Counted from the stretch's first letter, positions 1 to 10,107 are shown. The stretch is DNA of 64,000 nucleotides from Novosphingobium sp. CECT 9465 (GCF_920987055.1 NZ_CAKLBX010000001.1:3520501-3584500), one strand, 5' to 3'. The notes: a model not told the origin generated them from the letters alone. Made by a program: numbers and translations.

Positions 1-325
1 CCGCATTCAGATAAGCGCGGCGTACGCCTTCATCGACCACGTCCTGCAACGACAGGTCGGATTCGAGGCGGCAATCCTGCCCCCATTCGATGAACACGTT
101 GACGATGCCGGTATCCTGGCACAGCGGACGATGACCTTCCGCGCACATCCGGCTGTTGGTCAGGATCTGCGCAATCGCGTCCTTGGCCGCCGGGCCTTGC
201 TCCGCGTCATAGGCATCGCCCAACGCCCGGATGTAGTCCATCGGATGGAAATAGCTGATGTATTGCAGCGCATCCGCCACGCTCTCGATCAGGTCTGCTT
301 CCTTGATCGTGACCATTTCCGCCAT
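1..325 (-). CDS. Class I fumarate hydratase, N-terminal part (runs off the window)
   Basis: Reverse translation from the ATG at 323-325 gives about 108 residues, including SRMCAEGHRPLCQDTGIVNV. This is the N-terminal iron-sulfur cluster region of class I (4Fe-4S) fumarases, which interconvert fumarate and malate in the TCA cycle. A purine-rich GGAGGGAG lies about 9 bases upstream of the start, so the start is well supported; a second in-frame Met three codons later is possible. The remainder of the gene, with the other cluster ligands and catalytic residues, lies outside the window. It is divergent from the next gene across about 165 bp that must hold both promoters. Confidence 0.9.
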   Translation of the reverse strand, partial: MAEMVTIKEADLIESVADALQYISYFHPMDYIRALGDAYDAEQGPAAKDAIAQILTNSRMCAEGHRPLCQDTGIVNVFIEWGQDCRLESDLSLQDVVDEGVRRAYLNA

Positions 326-492
326 ATTGCCGACTCCCTCCAGAGGCCAAAGAACTGCGCAGGCGCATTACGCGGCAATTTGCGACAAGCAAATCCCTTG
401 GAAAGGACAAGTCGATATTCTAAGGCACTGGCGAAACGTCAAAGGCCTTGCCTGAAGCAGGCGCGCAGGCTGCTCGAAACATGAGGGTTGAA

Positions 493-1086
493 ATGACCGT
501 GGTTGAAGACCGCACGGCAGCAGGCGACATGCAGATCGCGCGCCGCGCCATGATCGATAGCCAGCTTCGCGTCAGCGGCGTGAACGCGCCCGCCATTCTT
601 GCAGCCTTTGCTGCTATCCCGCGCGAGGATTTCGTACCGGCGGATCGCCGGGCGGTGGCCTACGCAGACCGGGCAGTGCCGCTGGGCGATGGCAAGGCCT
701 TGTCGCCTGCGCTGACATACGGCCAGATGCTCGAAGCGGCCCAGGCGGCGCGCGACGATTCCGTTCTGGTAATTTCGGGCAACGGCTACCTCGCCGCGCT
801 GGCCGCGCAACTTTGCGACAATGTTTCGCAAGTCGCATCGCTGGAGCAGGCACAAGGTGGGCCATATTCGCTGATCCTGATCGATGGCGCGGCCGAAGTC
901 CTGCCCGATTCGCTCGCTACGCTGCTCGCCGACGATGGCCGGGTGATTACCGGGCTGGTCGATCGCGGCGTCACCCGCCTCGCCCTTGCACGCAAGGCGC
1001 TTGGCCGGGTCGTGCCGACTGCACTGGGTGAGGCTGACTTCGCCGTCCTGCCCGAATTCGCCGCACCAAAGAGCTGGAGTTTCTGA
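493..1086 (+). CDS. Protein-L-isoaspartate O-methyltransferase family protein (degenerate)
   Basis: About 197 residues. The N-terminal part (ARRAMIDSQLRVSGVN, then IPREDFVP) matches Pcm-type methyltransferases, which repair isoaspartyl residues with S-adenosylmethionine. The usual SAM-binding glycine motif (E-x-G-x-G-x-G) is reduced to a VISGNGY stretch, so enzymatic activity is doubtful. The start was set at the ATG preceded by GAGGG; ATG 481 and TTG 448 are in frame. The stop is 5 bases before the TolC-family start, indicating one operon. The pairing of this degenerate Pcm with an outer-membrane efflux protein is something I associate with sphingomonads. Confidence 0.8.
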   Translation: MTVVEDRTAAGDMQIARRAMIDSQLRVSGVNAPAILAAFAAIPREDFVPADRRAVAYADRAVPLGDGKALSPALTYGQMLEAAQAARDDSVLVISGNGYLAALAAQLCDNVSQVASLEQAQGGPYSLILIDGAAEVLPDSLATLLADDGRVITGLVDRGVTRLALARKALGRVVPTALGEADFAVLPEFAAPKSWSF

Positions 1087-1091
1087 AGTAC

Positions 1092-2552
1092 ATGTCGGCA
1101 CGCAAGGCACTGCGCCTCCTCCTTTCGGCCAGCGCTACCCTTGCCGCTGCCGCACCCGCGCTGGCCGACGATCTGCGTGAAGCGCTGACCAGCGCTTACA
1201 ATACCAACCCGACGCTCCAGGCGGCCCGGTCCACGCAGCGCGCCACCGATGAGGGTGTGCCGATTGCCCGTGCGCGCGGGCTGCCCAGCCTTTCGGGACA
1301 GGCCAACTTTACCGAATTCCTCAAGAAGAACCCGGTCGCGTTCACGGCACCCGACCGCGCGGTCACCGCCGACGTCAACTTTGGCGTGCCGCTGTTCTCA
1401 GGGGGCGCGGTCAAGAATGCTGTTCGCGCAGCGAAAACGCGGGTCGAAGCCGGACAGGAGGACTTGCGGGCGACCGAATCCGGCGTCTTCGCGCAAGTCG
1501 TCGCCGCTTACATGGACGTCATCCGCGACAGTGCGATCGTCGGCCTCAGCCGCAACAACGTCGAAGTGCTTGACGTCAATCTGCGCGCGACGAGCGACCG
1601 CTACGAGATCGGTGACCTTACCCGGACCGACGTCGCCCAGTCGAACTCGCGCCTTGCGCTGGCCCGCGCAGACCTGCGCACCGCCGAAGTGAATCTTGTT
1701 TCCAGTCGTGAGCGCTATATCCAGGTCGTGGGCAAGGCTCCGGTCGATCTTGCGCCGCCACCGCCCCTTCCCGGTCTTCCCGCGACGGCTGACGATGCAG
1801 TGGCCTTCGCGCTCGAAAACAACCCCGATCTGATCGCCGCGCGCGAACGCAGCAAGGCTGCGGGTTATGATGTCAAAGTGGCAAACGCGGCAAAGCTGCC
1901 CACCGTTTCGCTGAATACCGTAGGCAGTTACCAGGACTATCTCGGCACACTCGGCGGCGGGGTTCCCGGCGCATCGTTCCAGCAGCGCGCCACCACCGCG
2001 CAGGCAGGCGTCAGCGTTTCGATTCCGCTGTTCCAGGGCGGCGCACCCGCAGCGCAGACCCGGCAGGCACAGGCGCGCGAATCGGCCACGCTCGAACAGG
2101 AAATCGGCGTGGAACGCGATGTGATCGCTTCGGTCCGGTCGTCCTACGCCTCGTGGAGCGCGGCGAATGAGATCATCGCGATGAACCAGACCGCGGTCGA
2201 TGCCGCCGCGCTCAGCCTTGAAGGCGTGCGCGCGGAAAACAGCGTGGGCAATCGCACGATCCTCAACATCCTCGATGCAGAACAGGAACTGCTGCGCGCG
2301 CAAGTGCAGCTCGTGACCGCGCGCCGCAACGCCTATGTTGCCGGTTTCAACCTGCTGTCGGCGATGGGTCGCGCGCAGGCGCGGGACCTTGGCCTTGATG
2401 GCGGGGTCCTCTACGATCCGCAGATCAACTATGACCGGGTCAAGGGCCGCGTATTCGATTGGGACCGCGATCCCGATCCAAAGCCCCTGTCGACACGCAC
2501 CGTTGACACGCCAGCGCAGAATGCGACAATCGCGCCCGCACCGCGTCCTTGA
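1092..2552 (+). CDS. TolC family outer membrane efflux protein
   Basis: 486 residues with a clear Sec signal (positive MSARKALR, hydrophobic core, cleavage predicted after ALA at residue 25). The mature protein shows two repeats of the outer-membrane efflux fold, starting LREALTSAYNTNP and again around AVAFALENNPDL, with long Ala/Gln-rich helices. TolC-type trimers form the outer-membrane duct for RND, MFS or ABC exporters and type I secretion. Length fits the family (about 430-500). No pump gene is adjacent, so it probably serves several inner-membrane partners, as E. coli TolC does. Confidence 0.92.
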   Translation: MSARKALRLLLSASATLAAAAPALADDLREALTSAYNTNPTLQAARSTQRATDEGVPIARARGLPSLSGQANFTEFLKKNPVAFTAPDRAVTADVNFGVPLFSGGAVKNAVRAAKTRVEAGQEDLRATESGVFAQVVAAYMDVIRDSAIVGLSRNNVEVLDVNLRATSDRYEIGDLTRTDVAQSNSRLALARADLRTAEVNLVSSRERYIQVVGKAPVDLAPPPPLPGLPATADDAVAFALENNPDLIAARERSKAAGYDVKVANAAKLPTVSLNTVGSYQDYLGTLGGGVPGASFQQRATTAQAGVSVSIPLFQGGAPAAQTRQAQARESATLEQEIGVERDVIASVRSSYASWSAANEIIAMNQTAVDAAALSLEGVRAENSVGNRTILNILDAEQELLRAQVQLVTARRNAYVAGFNLLSAMGRAQARDLGLDGGVLYDPQINYDRVKGRVFDWDRDPDPKPLSTRTVDTPAQNATIAPAPRP

Positions 2553-2590
2553 CAGAATCGGTTGCAGGGCAATGGGGGGAAGCAGTTTCG

Positions 2591-3049
2591 ATGCGCCAGG
2601 CCGGTGAACCGTCCGTCGAGGAAATCCTCGAATCGATCAAGAAAGTCATCGCGCGCGATAATCGTGCCGAGGCCCAGAATCGTGCAGAAAGCCAGACCCG
2701 CCCCCGTACCGAACCCCGTACCGAACCGGTGCAGCGCGTGGCGCCACGTCAGGCAGAAGTGCTCGAACTGACCGAACCGGCGATGGAACTGGACGACGAT
2801 TGCGACAGCGAAGGCCTGCTTGCCGATGCAGCCACCGCCTCGATGCGCGAATCGCTCGCCGCCCTGTCGATGCTGGCGCAGCCGGGCATGGCTCCGCAGA
2901 TCGTCCGCTCTGGCGAAACCTCGCTCGAAGGGCTTACCCGCGAATTGCTCAAGCCGATGCTGGCCGACTGGCTGGAAAAGAACCTGCCCGCCATGGTCGA
3001 AAAGATGGTCTCTGCCGAAATCGCGCGTATCGCCGGAAAGCGCGGCTGA
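2591..3049 (+). CDS. PopZ/DUF2497 family polar organiser protein
   Basis: 152 residues. The N-terminal motif EPSVEEILESIKKVIARD and the C-terminal helical block LLKPMLADWLEKNLPAMVEK are the two conserved ends of the DUF2497/PopZ family, joined by a variable acidic and proline-rich linker. In Caulobacter PopZ assembles a polar matrix that anchors ParB-parS; a role here in polar organisation is inferred from the family. A TTG at 2549 would overlap the tolC-type stop, but the ATG at 2591 lies behind GGGGGGAAG and directly starts the conserved motif, so it is preferred. Confidence 0.85.
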   Translation: MRQAGEPSVEEILESIKKVIARDNRAEAQNRAESQTRPRTEPRTEPVQRVAPRQAEVLELTEPAMELDDDCDSEGLLADAATASMRESLAALSMLAQPGMAPQIVRSGETSLEGLTRELLKPMLADWLEKNLPAMVEKMVSAEIARIAGKRG

Positions 3050-3116
3050 TCGCGTGCAACGGCCATTATGACAAAGGCCATTATAACAAAGGGTTGTGGC
3101 ACCCAAGCCTGACGAT

Positions 3117-3518
3117 ATGAGCAACCCGGCAAAACAGCTCGCCAAGGCGGAGCGCGTTCTCGAAAAGCTTGGCGGCTTTCGCATGGAACGCCACATCCTG
3201 ATCTGTGCAGGCGCGGACAAGGCCAAATGTGCCTCGTCCGACGTGACCGACGAGGCGTGGCATTACCTCAAGACCCGGCTTTCCGAACTCGGCCTTGGCG
3301 GCGATCAGGGTATCCTGCGCAACAAGGTGGGCTGCCTGCGCGTGTGCCTTTTGGGGCCGGTCGCGGTCGTCTATCCCGACAACGTCTGGTATCATTCCTG
3401 TACGCCGCCGGTGCTCGAACGGATCATTCAGGAACACCTGATAGGCGGCACCCCGGTCGAGGAATTCCGGCTCAACCCGCCGAAGGCTATCCGGCCCGAT
3501 GCATTACCTGAGGAATGA
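3117..3518 (+). CDS. (2Fe-2S) ferredoxin domain protein, thioredoxin-like fold
   Basis: 133 residues. [13 protein letters not shown] followed about 60 residues later by KVGCLRVC gives the four cysteines of the thioredoxin-like [2Fe-2S] ferredoxin family, and [20 protein letters not shown] is the typical C-terminal signature. Likely a small electron carrier; its partner is unknown. An upstream GTG at 3096 is in frame and no Shine-Dalgarno is convincing for either start. Its 3' end overlaps the convergent gene below by 32 bases. Confidence 0.88.
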   Translation: MSNPAKQLAKAERVLEKLGGFRMERHILICAGADKAKCASSDVTDEAWHYLKTRLSELGLGGDQGILRNKVGCLRVCLLGPVAVVYPDNVWYHSCTPPVLERIIQEHLIGGTPVEEFRLNPPKAIRPDALPEE

Positions 3519-4368
3519 AGCCCAGCAGTTCGCTGGCAAGAAAACCCAGCGGGCCAATCGATTCGGCGCAACGCCGCCCCGCCTCGCCATGCAACCAGAC
3601 TGACCATAACGCGGCCACCAGCGGTGGTGTGCCACGCGCGATCAGCGCCCCGGCGATGCCTGCCATGACATCGCCCGAACCGCCGGTCGCCAGCCCGACA
3701 TTGCCCCCGCTATAAGCAAAGACCTGCCCCATCGGATCGGCAACTACGCTGATCGCACCCTTGAGCACGACCACCGCACCGAAACGTTCGGCACATTCGC
3801 GCACCGCCCTTTCGCGATCATCGTCGATCGCTTGCGCTTCGCGCTCCAGCAAGGCCGCAATCTCGCCAATATGCGGCGTCAATACAGCGGGGAATCTCCG
3901 CGCCTTCAGACCCTGCGCGTGATGACAAATCGCCATCAGCGCCGCCGCATCCAGCACCAGCCCTGCGTCGCCGCAATGGTCCAGCGCCATTTTTACCAGC
4001 GCCGCACTCTGCGTTGCACAACTCATCGCAGGCCCCAGCACAACCGCATCGCTGCGGGTCAGGTGCCGTTCGACTGCGGCTTGCGCCGCATCGATCTCGC
4101 CATCGTCATTCATCCGCAGCGGCACTACGCCGATTTCGGGCAGGAATGCCCCGATCATGTCTGCGACACTCTCGATAGTGGCGACCTGCACTTTGCCCGC
4201 CCCTGCCCGCAATGCGGCTTCTGCCGTCAGCCGAACCCCGCCCGGCACGGTGCGGCAACCGCCGATCACCAGCACACGACCCCGCGCATTCTTGTCCGCT
4301 GCTTCATGCGGCTGCGGCAGGGAATTGGCGCGCAACCATGCGCCGTCAAGGATCGTCGGGCTATCCAC
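3487..4368 (-). CDS. nnrD: ADP/ATP-dependent NAD(P)H-hydrate dehydratase
   Basis: 293 residues. [20 protein letters not shown] and, in the last third, [18 protein letters not shown] are the substrate-pocket and phosphate-binding motifs of the YjeF C-terminal (ribokinase-like) domain. The enzyme dehydrates damaged NAD(P)H hydrates back to NAD(P)H. The N-terminal epimerase domain found in bifunctional Nnr proteins is absent, so the epimerase must be encoded elsewhere. Its start overlaps the stop of the upstream histidine phosphatase by 8 bases, so the two are likely co-transcribed and translationally coupled. Confidence 0.88.
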   Translation of the reverse strand: MDSPTILDGAWLRANSLPQPHEAADKNARGRVLVIGGCRTVPGGVRLTAEAALRAGAGKVQVATIESVADMIGAFLPEIGVVPLRMNDDGEIDAAQAAVERHLTRSDAVVLGPAMSCATQSAALVKMALDHCGDAGLVLDAAALMAICHHAQGLKARRFPAVLTPHIGEIAALLEREAQAIDDDRERAVRECAERFGAVVVLKGAISVVADPMGQVFAYSGGNVGLATGGSGDVMAGIAGALIARGTPPLVAALWSVWLHGEAGRRCAESIGPLGFLASELLGFIPQVMHRAG

Positions 4369-5152
4369 GCGAAGCGACCATCTCGTCCGGCGCGCGAGTG
4401 GCCGGCGTACCTTCGCGGATCATCGGCGCAACCACGTTGTAGCGCTCAAGCACCAGCGCACCGTCGCCGGTGGCATGCCAATCCCAGCGATATTGCGTGA
4501 TCGCGCAATTGGCGACATCGGCCTCACGGTCGATGGCGAGGATCTCGGCCTCGGTCATGCCTTCGATGATATAGCGCAGGCACAGCACCACCACCTGATG
4601 CGCCACGATCATCACGCGCTTTCCGGCATAGTGCAGCGATATCGTATCGAGCAGCGCGCGCAGGCGGAAGATCACGTCCACCCAACTCTCGCCACCGGGC
4701 GGGCGATGATAGAACTTGCCCAGCACCTTGCGGAACTGCGCCTGATCGGGCTGGAAGCGGTGAATGCCGCTCGTGGTCAACCCGTCGAGAATGCCGAACT
4801 CCTTTTCGCGCAGGCGCTCGTCGATGCAGATCCGAAGCGCGGGATCGCACCCGCCCGCTTCACGGAACAGCTCCGCCGTCTGCACCGCCCGGACATAGGG
4901 ACTGGCCAGAACCACATCGGGCCGCGCCCCCTCTTCGCCGCTGGCGAACCAGTGGCCGAGCGCGGTCGCCTGTTCACGGCCCAGCGGCGAAAGCGGCACA
5001 TCAACGTCGCGATGATCGAGCGCGATGCGATGGGCGCCCCGCGCGTCGGCTTCGTCACGCGCCACGTTGCCCGCGCTTTGGCCGTGGCGGATGACCCACA
5101 ATGTCTCTGGCCAGCGCAGGCGGGTACGGTTCATCTGTTGAAAATCGGTCAT
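4361..5152 (-). CDS. Histidine phosphatase (phosphoglycerate mutase-like) family protein
   Basis: 263 residues. WVIRHGQSAGN is the RHG motif carrying the phospho-accepting histidine; later MIVAHQVVVLCLR supplies the second catalytic histidine, and EKEFGILDG is the usual downstream signature. The family covers phosphoglycerate mutases, phosphatases and fructose-2,6-bisphosphatases; the substrate cannot be told from sequence. A Met six residues in (MNRTRLRW) is an alternative start. Overlaps the NnrD gene, suggesting a two-gene operon. Confidence 0.85.
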   Translation of the reverse strand: MTDFQQMNRTRLRWPETLWVIRHGQSAGNVARDEADARGAHRIALDHRDVDVPLSPLGREQATALGHWFASGEEGARPDVVLASPYVRAVQTAELFREAGGCDPALRICIDERLREKEFGILDGLTTSGIHRFQPDQAQFRKVLGKFYHRPPGGESWVDVIFRLRALLDTISLHYAGKRVMIVAHQVVVLCLRYIIEGMTEAEILAIDREADVANCAITQYRWDWHATGDGALVLERYNVVAPMIREGTPATRAPDEMVASRG

Positions 5153-5260
5153 GCCATTGCAACCGCGCGGGGGCCGCGATGTTCCGCGCCGATGGTGCTG
5201 GAACCCCAGCCCTTGCGAAGGATTGTCCCGGTAACATCCCTGCTTTCAAGGACTTTCCCC

Positions 5261-5761
5261 ATGGCACAGCCCAGCTATACCGACGCGATTGCCTTGTTGA
5301 AGGCCGATCACCGCACTGTAGAAGCCCTCTTCGAAAAATTCGAAAACGCCCGTGACGACAGGAAACAGGCGCTTGCCCAGCAGATCTGCAACGAACTGAA
5401 GATCCACACGACCATCGAAGAGGAAATCTTCTATCCCGCGCTGAAGGGCAAGATCGAGGAAGAAACCTATACCGAAGCCTATGTCGAACACGATGCCGCC
5501 AAGCTGCTGATCAACGACATCATGGCCTCATCGCCCGAAGACGATTTCTTCGACGCCAAGGTCAAAGTGCTAAGCGAAGAAATCAAGCACCACGTGCACG
5601 AGGAAGAGGCGCGGTCCGAAGGCATGTTCGCCCAGGCGCGCGAAGCCGGGCTGGACATGGTCGCGCTGCGCGACGAAATGCTCGCCCGGAAAATGGAGTT
5701 GCTGGCCCAGGCCAAAGCCGAAGCCCTGCCTGAAGCACAATTGCGCGTGATGCAGGCCTGA
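5261..5761 (+). CDS. Hemerythrin domain-containing protein
   Basis: 166 residues, all helical. The histidine and acidic ligands of a bacterial hemerythrin di-iron site are visible in order: LKADHRTVEALF, HTTIEEEIFYPAL, YVEHDAAKLLI and KHHVHEEE. Such proteins bind O2 or sense oxygen, nitric oxide or iron. The ATG at 5261 begins the homology; the same frame stays open for a kilobase upstream, but that part is only the antisense shadow of the histidine phosphatase and NnrD genes. Converges on purD with a GC-rich hairpin between them. Confidence 0.9.
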   Translation: MAQPSYTDAIALLKADHRTVEALFEKFENARDDRKQALAQQICNELKIHTTIEEEIFYPALKGKIEEETYTEAYVEHDAAKLLINDIMASSPEDDFFDAKVKVLSEEIKHHVHEEEARSEGMFAQAREAGLDMVALRDEMLARKMELLAQAKAEALPEAQLRVMQA

Positions 5762-5790
5762 TCTCTGCCCCGCGAGCAGACCTGTGAATG

Positions 5791-5812
5791 GGCGGGGGTT
5801 CAGTCCCCCGCC
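5791..5812. terminator. GC hairpin between convergent genes
   Basis: GGCGGGGG and CCCCCGCC form a perfect 8-bp stem around a 6-base loop, 29 bases after the hemerythrin stop and overlapping the purD stop codon. The T-tract is weak (TCTTCCC on the plus side), so it may work as a bidirectional or Rho-assisted terminator. Confidence 0.5.
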
Positions 5813-7086
5813 TCTTCCCGTTCGATCTCGCGCCAGCCAATATCGCGGCGACAGAACCCTTCCGGGAAGCTGATGGCATCGACCGCCGCATAGGCCCTTT
5901 CGCGCGCTGCCTTCACGCTCGGCCCCTTGGCGGTCACGTTCAGCACACGACCGCCAGATGCGCTGAGCACACCTGCGCCTGACAGTGCCGTACCGGCGTG
6001 AAACACCTTGGCCCCGGTCGCCTCGGCCGCCGGAATGTGATCGATCCGGCCGCCCTTTTTCGGGGTGCCGGGATAACCCTCGGCCGCCATCACCACGGTC
6101 ATCGCCACGTCGTCCGAAAAGTGCGGAGACTCGATGCTCGACAGCTTGTTGTCGGCGCAGGCGAGCAGCACTTCCACAAGATCGCTTTCCAGCCGCATCA
6201 TCAGCACCTGGCATTCGGGATCGCCGAACCGCGCGTTGTATTCGATCAGCTTCGGTCCCGCGTCGGTCAGCATCAGCCCGGCATAAAGAACGCCGGAATA
6301 GGGCATGCCTTCGTCCGCCATGGCCTTCACCGTGGGTGCGATGATCTTGGACAGCACTTCGGCTTCCAGTTCGGGCGTCAGCACCCGTGCGGGGCTATAG
6401 GCACCCATGCCGCCGGTGTTCGGGCCGATATCGCCATCGCCGACGCGCTTGTGATCCTGCGCCGATCCGAACGGTACGATCGTCGCCCCGTCGGTCAGCG
6501 CGAAAAAGCTGGCTTCCTCGCCGGTCATGAATTCCTCGACCACCACTTCGGCCCCGGCAGCGCCGAACGCGCCATCGAACATGTCGTCCACCGCCGCCTC
6601 GGCCTCGGCCATGGTCATCGCCACGACCACGCCCTTGCCCGCCGCCAGCCCATCGGCCTTGATCACCACCGGCGCGCCGAACCGCGCCAGCGCCGCGCGC
6701 GCTTCGTCCAGCGACTTTGCGCGGACGTAGTCTGCGGTCGGAATCCCGGCACGTTCGCACAAATCCTTGGTGAAGCCCTTGGACCCTTCCAGCTGCGCTG
6801 CCACGCGGCTTGGTCCGAACACCGAAAAGCCCGCCGCCCGCAACGAATCCGTCAATCCATCGACCAGCGGCGCTTCCGGGCCGACCACGACCAGCCCGAT
6901 CCGCTGCGCTTCGCAGAATGTCACCACGGCGGCGTGATCGGTCAGTTCCAGCGCAACGATTTGCGCATGTTCGGCAACGCCCGGATTGCCCGGCGCGGCA
7001 TAGAGCTTGCCCAGTCTTGGCGATTGGGCCAGTTTCCAGCTAAGCGCATGTTCGCGCCCGCCCGACCCGATCAGCAGGATATTCAT
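5800..7086 (-). CDS. purD: Phosphoribosylamine--glycine ligase
   Basis: 428 residues from the ATG at 7084-7086. [19 protein letters not shown] is the canonical PurD N-terminus, followed by the ATP-grasp core ([16 protein letters not shown], then [11 protein letters not shown]) and [11 protein letters not shown] near the metal site. It joins phosphoribosylamine and glycine to GAR in purine biosynthesis. GGAAGGGAA sits about 7 bases upstream. A start 15 bases further upstream (MEGNA) is in frame but less canonical. The start codon physically overlaps the start codon of the divergent xseA. Confidence 0.95.
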   Translation of the reverse strand: MNILLIGSGGREHALSWKLAQSPRLGKLYAAPGNPGVAEHAQIVALELTDHAAVVTFCEAQRIGLVVVGPEAPLVDGLTDSLRAAGFSVFGPSRVAAQLEGSKGFTKDLCERAGIPTADYVRAKSLDEARAALARFGAPVVIKADGLAAGKGVVVAMTMAEAEAAVDDMFDGAFGAAGAEVVVEEFMTGEEASFFALTDGATIVPFGSAQDHKRVGDGDIGPNTGGMGAYSPARVLTPELEAEVLSKIIAPTVKAMADEGMPYSGVLYAGLMLTDAGPKLIEYNARFGDPECQVLMMRLESDLVEVLLACADNKLSSIESPHFSDDVAMTVVMAAEGYPGTPKKGGRIDHIPAAEATGAKVFHAGTALSGAGVLSASGGRVLNVTAKGPSVKAARERAYAAVDAISFPEGFCRRDIGWREIEREEAGD

Positions 7087-8575
7087 GGCATTCCCTTCCA
7101 CGCCCTACGATAATGAGGACAACAATCCGTCCGGCGGGCTAGTAGCGAGGGAATCGGCTGGCGACAACGCTCCGGCCCTTTCGATCTCCGAGATTTCTGC
7201 GCTGCTCAAGCGCACGGTGGAAGATCGCTTCGGCTTCGTGCGTGTGCGCGGCGAACTTTCAGGCGTGAAACGCGCCGCCTCTGGCCACCTTTACCTGAGC
7301 CTCAAAGATGAGAACGCCAAGCTGGACGGAGTGATGTGGCGCGGCGGTGTGCAGCGGCTGGGCTTCCGCCCCGAAGACGGCGTGGAAGTGATCGCCACCG
7401 GGAAGCTGACGACTTACCCCGGCCGTTCGAACTACCAGATCGTGATCGACCGCATAGAGATCGCGGGCGAAGGCGCGCTGCTGGCGCTGCTGGCCAAGCT
7501 CAAGGCGCGATTGGAAGGCGAGGGCCTGTTTGATCCAGCGCACAAGAAGCCGCTGCCGTTCCTGCCCCGCGTCATCGGCGTGGTAACGTCGCCCACCGGC
7601 GCGGTGATCCGCGACATTCTCCATCGCCTGTCAGACCGCTTTCCCACCCGCGTCATCGTCTGGCCGGTGCTGGTGCAGGGACAGGGCGCAGGCGCGCAAG
7701 TTGCCAATGCCGTGCGCGGCTTCTCGAACATGGTTGAAGATGGCCCGGTCCCCCGTCCCGATCTGGTGATCGTCGCGCGCGGTGGCGGTTCGATAGAGGA
7801 CTTGTGGTGCTTCAACGAGGAAGATGTCGTCCGCGCTGTGGCGGAATGCACCATCCCGATCATCAGCGCAGTGGGCCATGAAACCGACACCACCCTGTGC
7901 GATTTCGCCGCAGACCTGCGCGCGCCAACGCCCACTGCCGCCGCTGAACTGGCGGTGCCGGTGCAGGCCGAACTTGCCGCCTTCGTCGCCGATCTCAACG
8001 CCCGTCAGCGCCGCGCCCTCGCCCGCCAACTGGCGCAGGCAAAGGAACGCCTGGAGGCGCGCAGCCAGCGGTTGCCGCACCCCCATGCATTGCTGCAAGG
8101 GCAGGCCCAGCGCGTCGACGATCTGGCCGATCGCCTGCGCCGCGCACTGGTTCATCGCACCGAGATCGCCGGATCGCTGCTCGCGCGCCACGCAGGCGCG
8201 TTGCGCCCTGCGCTGCTTTCCGCGCGAATCACGCGCGAACGCGAGCGGCTTGCCGCCCTGCGCCTGCGCCCCGAAGTGCTGCTCCAGCGCATCGACCACG
8301 CGCGGGGCAAGGTCGATGCGCTTGACCGCTTGCGCCTGTCGCTCGACCCCGAAGCCCCGCTCAAGCGCGGTTACGTGCTGGTGACCGACCGCGATGGCCA
8401 TCTGGTCAAGGACCGTGCCACCGCCGAAAGCCGCACCGCGCTCACCCTCAAGTTTGCCGATGGCGCGCTCGATGTCATGGCCGGCACCTCGCCCTCGATC
8501 TCACCGGCACCACCCCGCCCTGCGCCAAAACCGCGCCCGGCCGCACGGCCCCCCGGCCAGCAGGAATTGTTCTGA
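7085..8575 (+). CDS. xseA: Exodeoxyribonuclease VII large subunit
   Basis: 496 residues from the ATG at 7085. The N-terminal OB fold ([20 protein letters not shown]) and catalytic region ([48 protein letters not shown]) are unmistakable. With the small subunit XseB (not in the window) it degrades single-stranded DNA to oligonucleotides. A proline-rich C-terminal tail is lineage-specific. AGGA lies 6-9 bases upstream, inside purD. Two bases of the start codon are shared with the purD start on the other strand. Confidence 0.94.
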   Translation: MAFPSTPYDNEDNNPSGGLVARESAGDNAPALSISEISALLKRTVEDRFGFVRVRGELSGVKRAASGHLYLSLKDENAKLDGVMWRGGVQRLGFRPEDGVEVIATGKLTTYPGRSNYQIVIDRIEIAGEGALLALLAKLKARLEGEGLFDPAHKKPLPFLPRVIGVVTSPTGAVIRDILHRLSDRFPTRVIVWPVLVQGQGAGAQVANAVRGFSNMVEDGPVPRPDLVIVARGGGSIEDLWCFNEEDVVRAVAECTIPIISAVGHETDTTLCDFAADLRAPTPTAAAELAVPVQAELAAFVADLNARQRRALARQLAQAKERLEARSQRLPHPHALLQGQAQRVDDLADRLRRALVHRTEIAGSLLARHAGALRPALLSARITRERERLAALRLRPEVLLQRIDHARGKVDALDRLRLSLDPEAPLKRGYVLVTDRDGHLVKDRATAESRTALTLKFADGALDVMAGTSPSISPAPPRPAPKPRPAARPPGQQELF

Positions 8576-8601
8576 AGCGGCATAGTCGCTACATTGGCCC
8601 C

Positions 8602-8805
8602 ATGTTGATGTCCCAGCCAGACCGCCTCGCGCGGCTTCACTACCTTCCCGGCGGCTTGCGCCAGCTTTCGTCGGGCGATCATGTCCTGTGCGCCGTCACC
8701 GGCCAGAAAATCCCGCTCGACATGCTGCGCTACTGGTGCGCCGAGCGGCAGGAAGCCTATGCCACCTGCGAAATTTCGACGCGCCGCCACCTCGAAGGCC
8801 AATGA
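8602..8805 (+). CDS. DUF2093 domain-containing protein
   Basis: 67 residues; YLPGGLRQLSSGDHVLCAVTG followed by IPLDMLRYWCAERQEAY is the DUF2093 signature, a short alphaproteobacterial protein of unknown function that I associate with the position between xseA and an M23 peptidase. The two cysteines and compact length suggest a small metal- or partner-binding fold, unproven. Its TGA overlaps the ATG of the following peptidase (ATGA), so the two are translationally coupled. Confidence 0.85.
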   Translation: MLMSQPDRLARLHYLPGGLRQLSSGDHVLCAVTGQKIPLDMLRYWCAERQEAYATCEISTRRHLEGQ

Positions 8806-9422
8806 CCGGCCAATTCATCGCAAGCCGGCGCGATTTCATCGTCGGAGGTGCAACAGCACTTGCCGCGCTATCGCTGGGCAATGCGCCCGCACTGCCAATC
8901 CAGATCGAACCGGGCGGGCAATTGACTCAGGGCGGCTGGCTGCGCGGACGGGTTCAGCCCGGCACCCGCGCGCTGGCGCTCGATGGCAAGCCGCTGCCCT
9001 TCGCCGACGACGGCCGGTTCCTTGTCGCGTTTGATCGCGATGCCGCGCCTGCCGCACAACTGCTTGCGATCCTCGCCGATGGCGCGAGCTTCGCCATGCC
9101 CCTCACCATCGCCCCGCGCGCCTGGCAGATCGAACACATCAACCTGGCGCGCAAGCCCGGCGGTATCACTGACGAACACTACCTGCGCCTGCGCAGGGCC
9201 GAACTTGCGCGTATCGCCGCGGCCCGCGCGCTCGATACCGGCGCGCAAGGCTGGCGGCAGGCCTTCATCCGCCCGGCCCCAGGCCGCTTCTCTGGTCGGT
9301 TCGGTTCGCAGCGCATCTACAAGGGTGAAGCGGGGTCCTATCATTCCGGGCTGGATATCGCGGGCGGCGAAGGCACCCCCTATGTCGCTCCGGCCGATGG
9401 CGTGGTGATACTGGCCGCTGCG
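8802..9422 (+). pseudogene. M23 family metallopeptidase, 3' end removed by an insertion sequence
   Basis: The surviving 207 codons encode a twin-arginine-like leader (ASRRDFIVGGATALAALSLG), a linker, and the beginning of the LytM/M23 catalytic domain: YHSGLDIAGGEGTPY holds the first zinc ligands (His and Asp). The HxH motif and last ligand are missing because the insertion sequence begins at 9423. The reading frame runs a further 38 bases into the element before stopping. M23 enzymes cut peptidoglycan cross-bridges; this copy should be inactive. No gene remnant continuing it is seen on the far side of the element, so adjacent DNA was lost or moved. Confidence 0.85.
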
Positions 9423-9496
9423 TGTCCGTCGTCAGAACATTCGGCACAACTCGCGGCGTAAATTAGCGGAGTGCGGACCTCGTCTGGGGGTTGATG

Positions 9497-10038
9497 TTAG
9501 GCGGCGAGCTTGCGGTGTTGCAAGCGCCGATGTTCGATGGTCTGTCGCTTGATCCTTTCGCGCTGTTTGATGATGGCTGGAGCCCTGCCGAAGTAGGCAT
9601 CGGCGGGCGTCACGTTGTTCAGGCTCTCGTGGTAACGCTGGTGGTTGTAGTACTCGACGAAGGCCTCGATTTGGGCTTCGAGGTCGCCGGGCAAAAAGTA
9701 GTTTTCCAGCAGGATGCGGTTTTTCAGGGTTTGGTGCCAGCGCTCGATCTTGCCCTGGGTTTGCGGGTGCATCGGGGCACCGCGCACGTGGCTCATCTTC
9801 CGGGCCTCAATGTATTCAGCCAATTCGCCGGCGATGTAGCTGGGGCCATTATCCGACAACAGCCTGGGCTTGTGCAGCACCGTGGCGCTGTCGCAGCCCG
9901 ATGCGCCAAGGGCCAGGTCGAGCGTGTCGGTCACATCCTCGGCGCGCATGTTGGTGCACAGTTTCCAGGCGATAATGTAGCGCGAGAAGTCGTCGAGCAC
10001 GGTCGACAGGTACATCCAGCCCCACCCGATGATCTTGA
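9497..10038 (-). CDS. Transposase orfB of IS copy A, 3' exon
   Basis: Second part of the DDE transposase, resuming after the group II intron within codon 147. It contains the second and third catalytic residues (LLSDNGPSY and GKIERWHQ, 35 residues apart). The 5' exon is 12279-12717; joined, the two make 981 nt, exactly the intact orfB of copies B and C. Without intron splicing only fragments can be made. Confidence 0.85.
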
Positions 10039-10073
10039 GTGGAGTAGGAAGCGCATAAGCGCTTCCCCTCCCC

Positions 10074-10107
10074 GAACCGTACGTGCACCTTTCAGCGCAT
10101 ACGGCTC
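10074..10107 (-). ncRNA. Group II intron domain V catalytic hairpin
   Basis: Thirty-four bases, the invariant length of domain V. It begins GAGCCGTATGCGC with a GAAA tetraloop and closes with GCACGTACGGTTC, pairing along its length except for the usual two-base bulge. It lies directly downstream of the RT ORF, as expected. Confidence 0.88.

Noticed and set aside
4157..5260. Long N-terminal extension of the hemerythrin frame
   Set aside because: It is antisense to the NnrD and histidine phosphatase genes; the hemerythrin homology and family length start at 5261.
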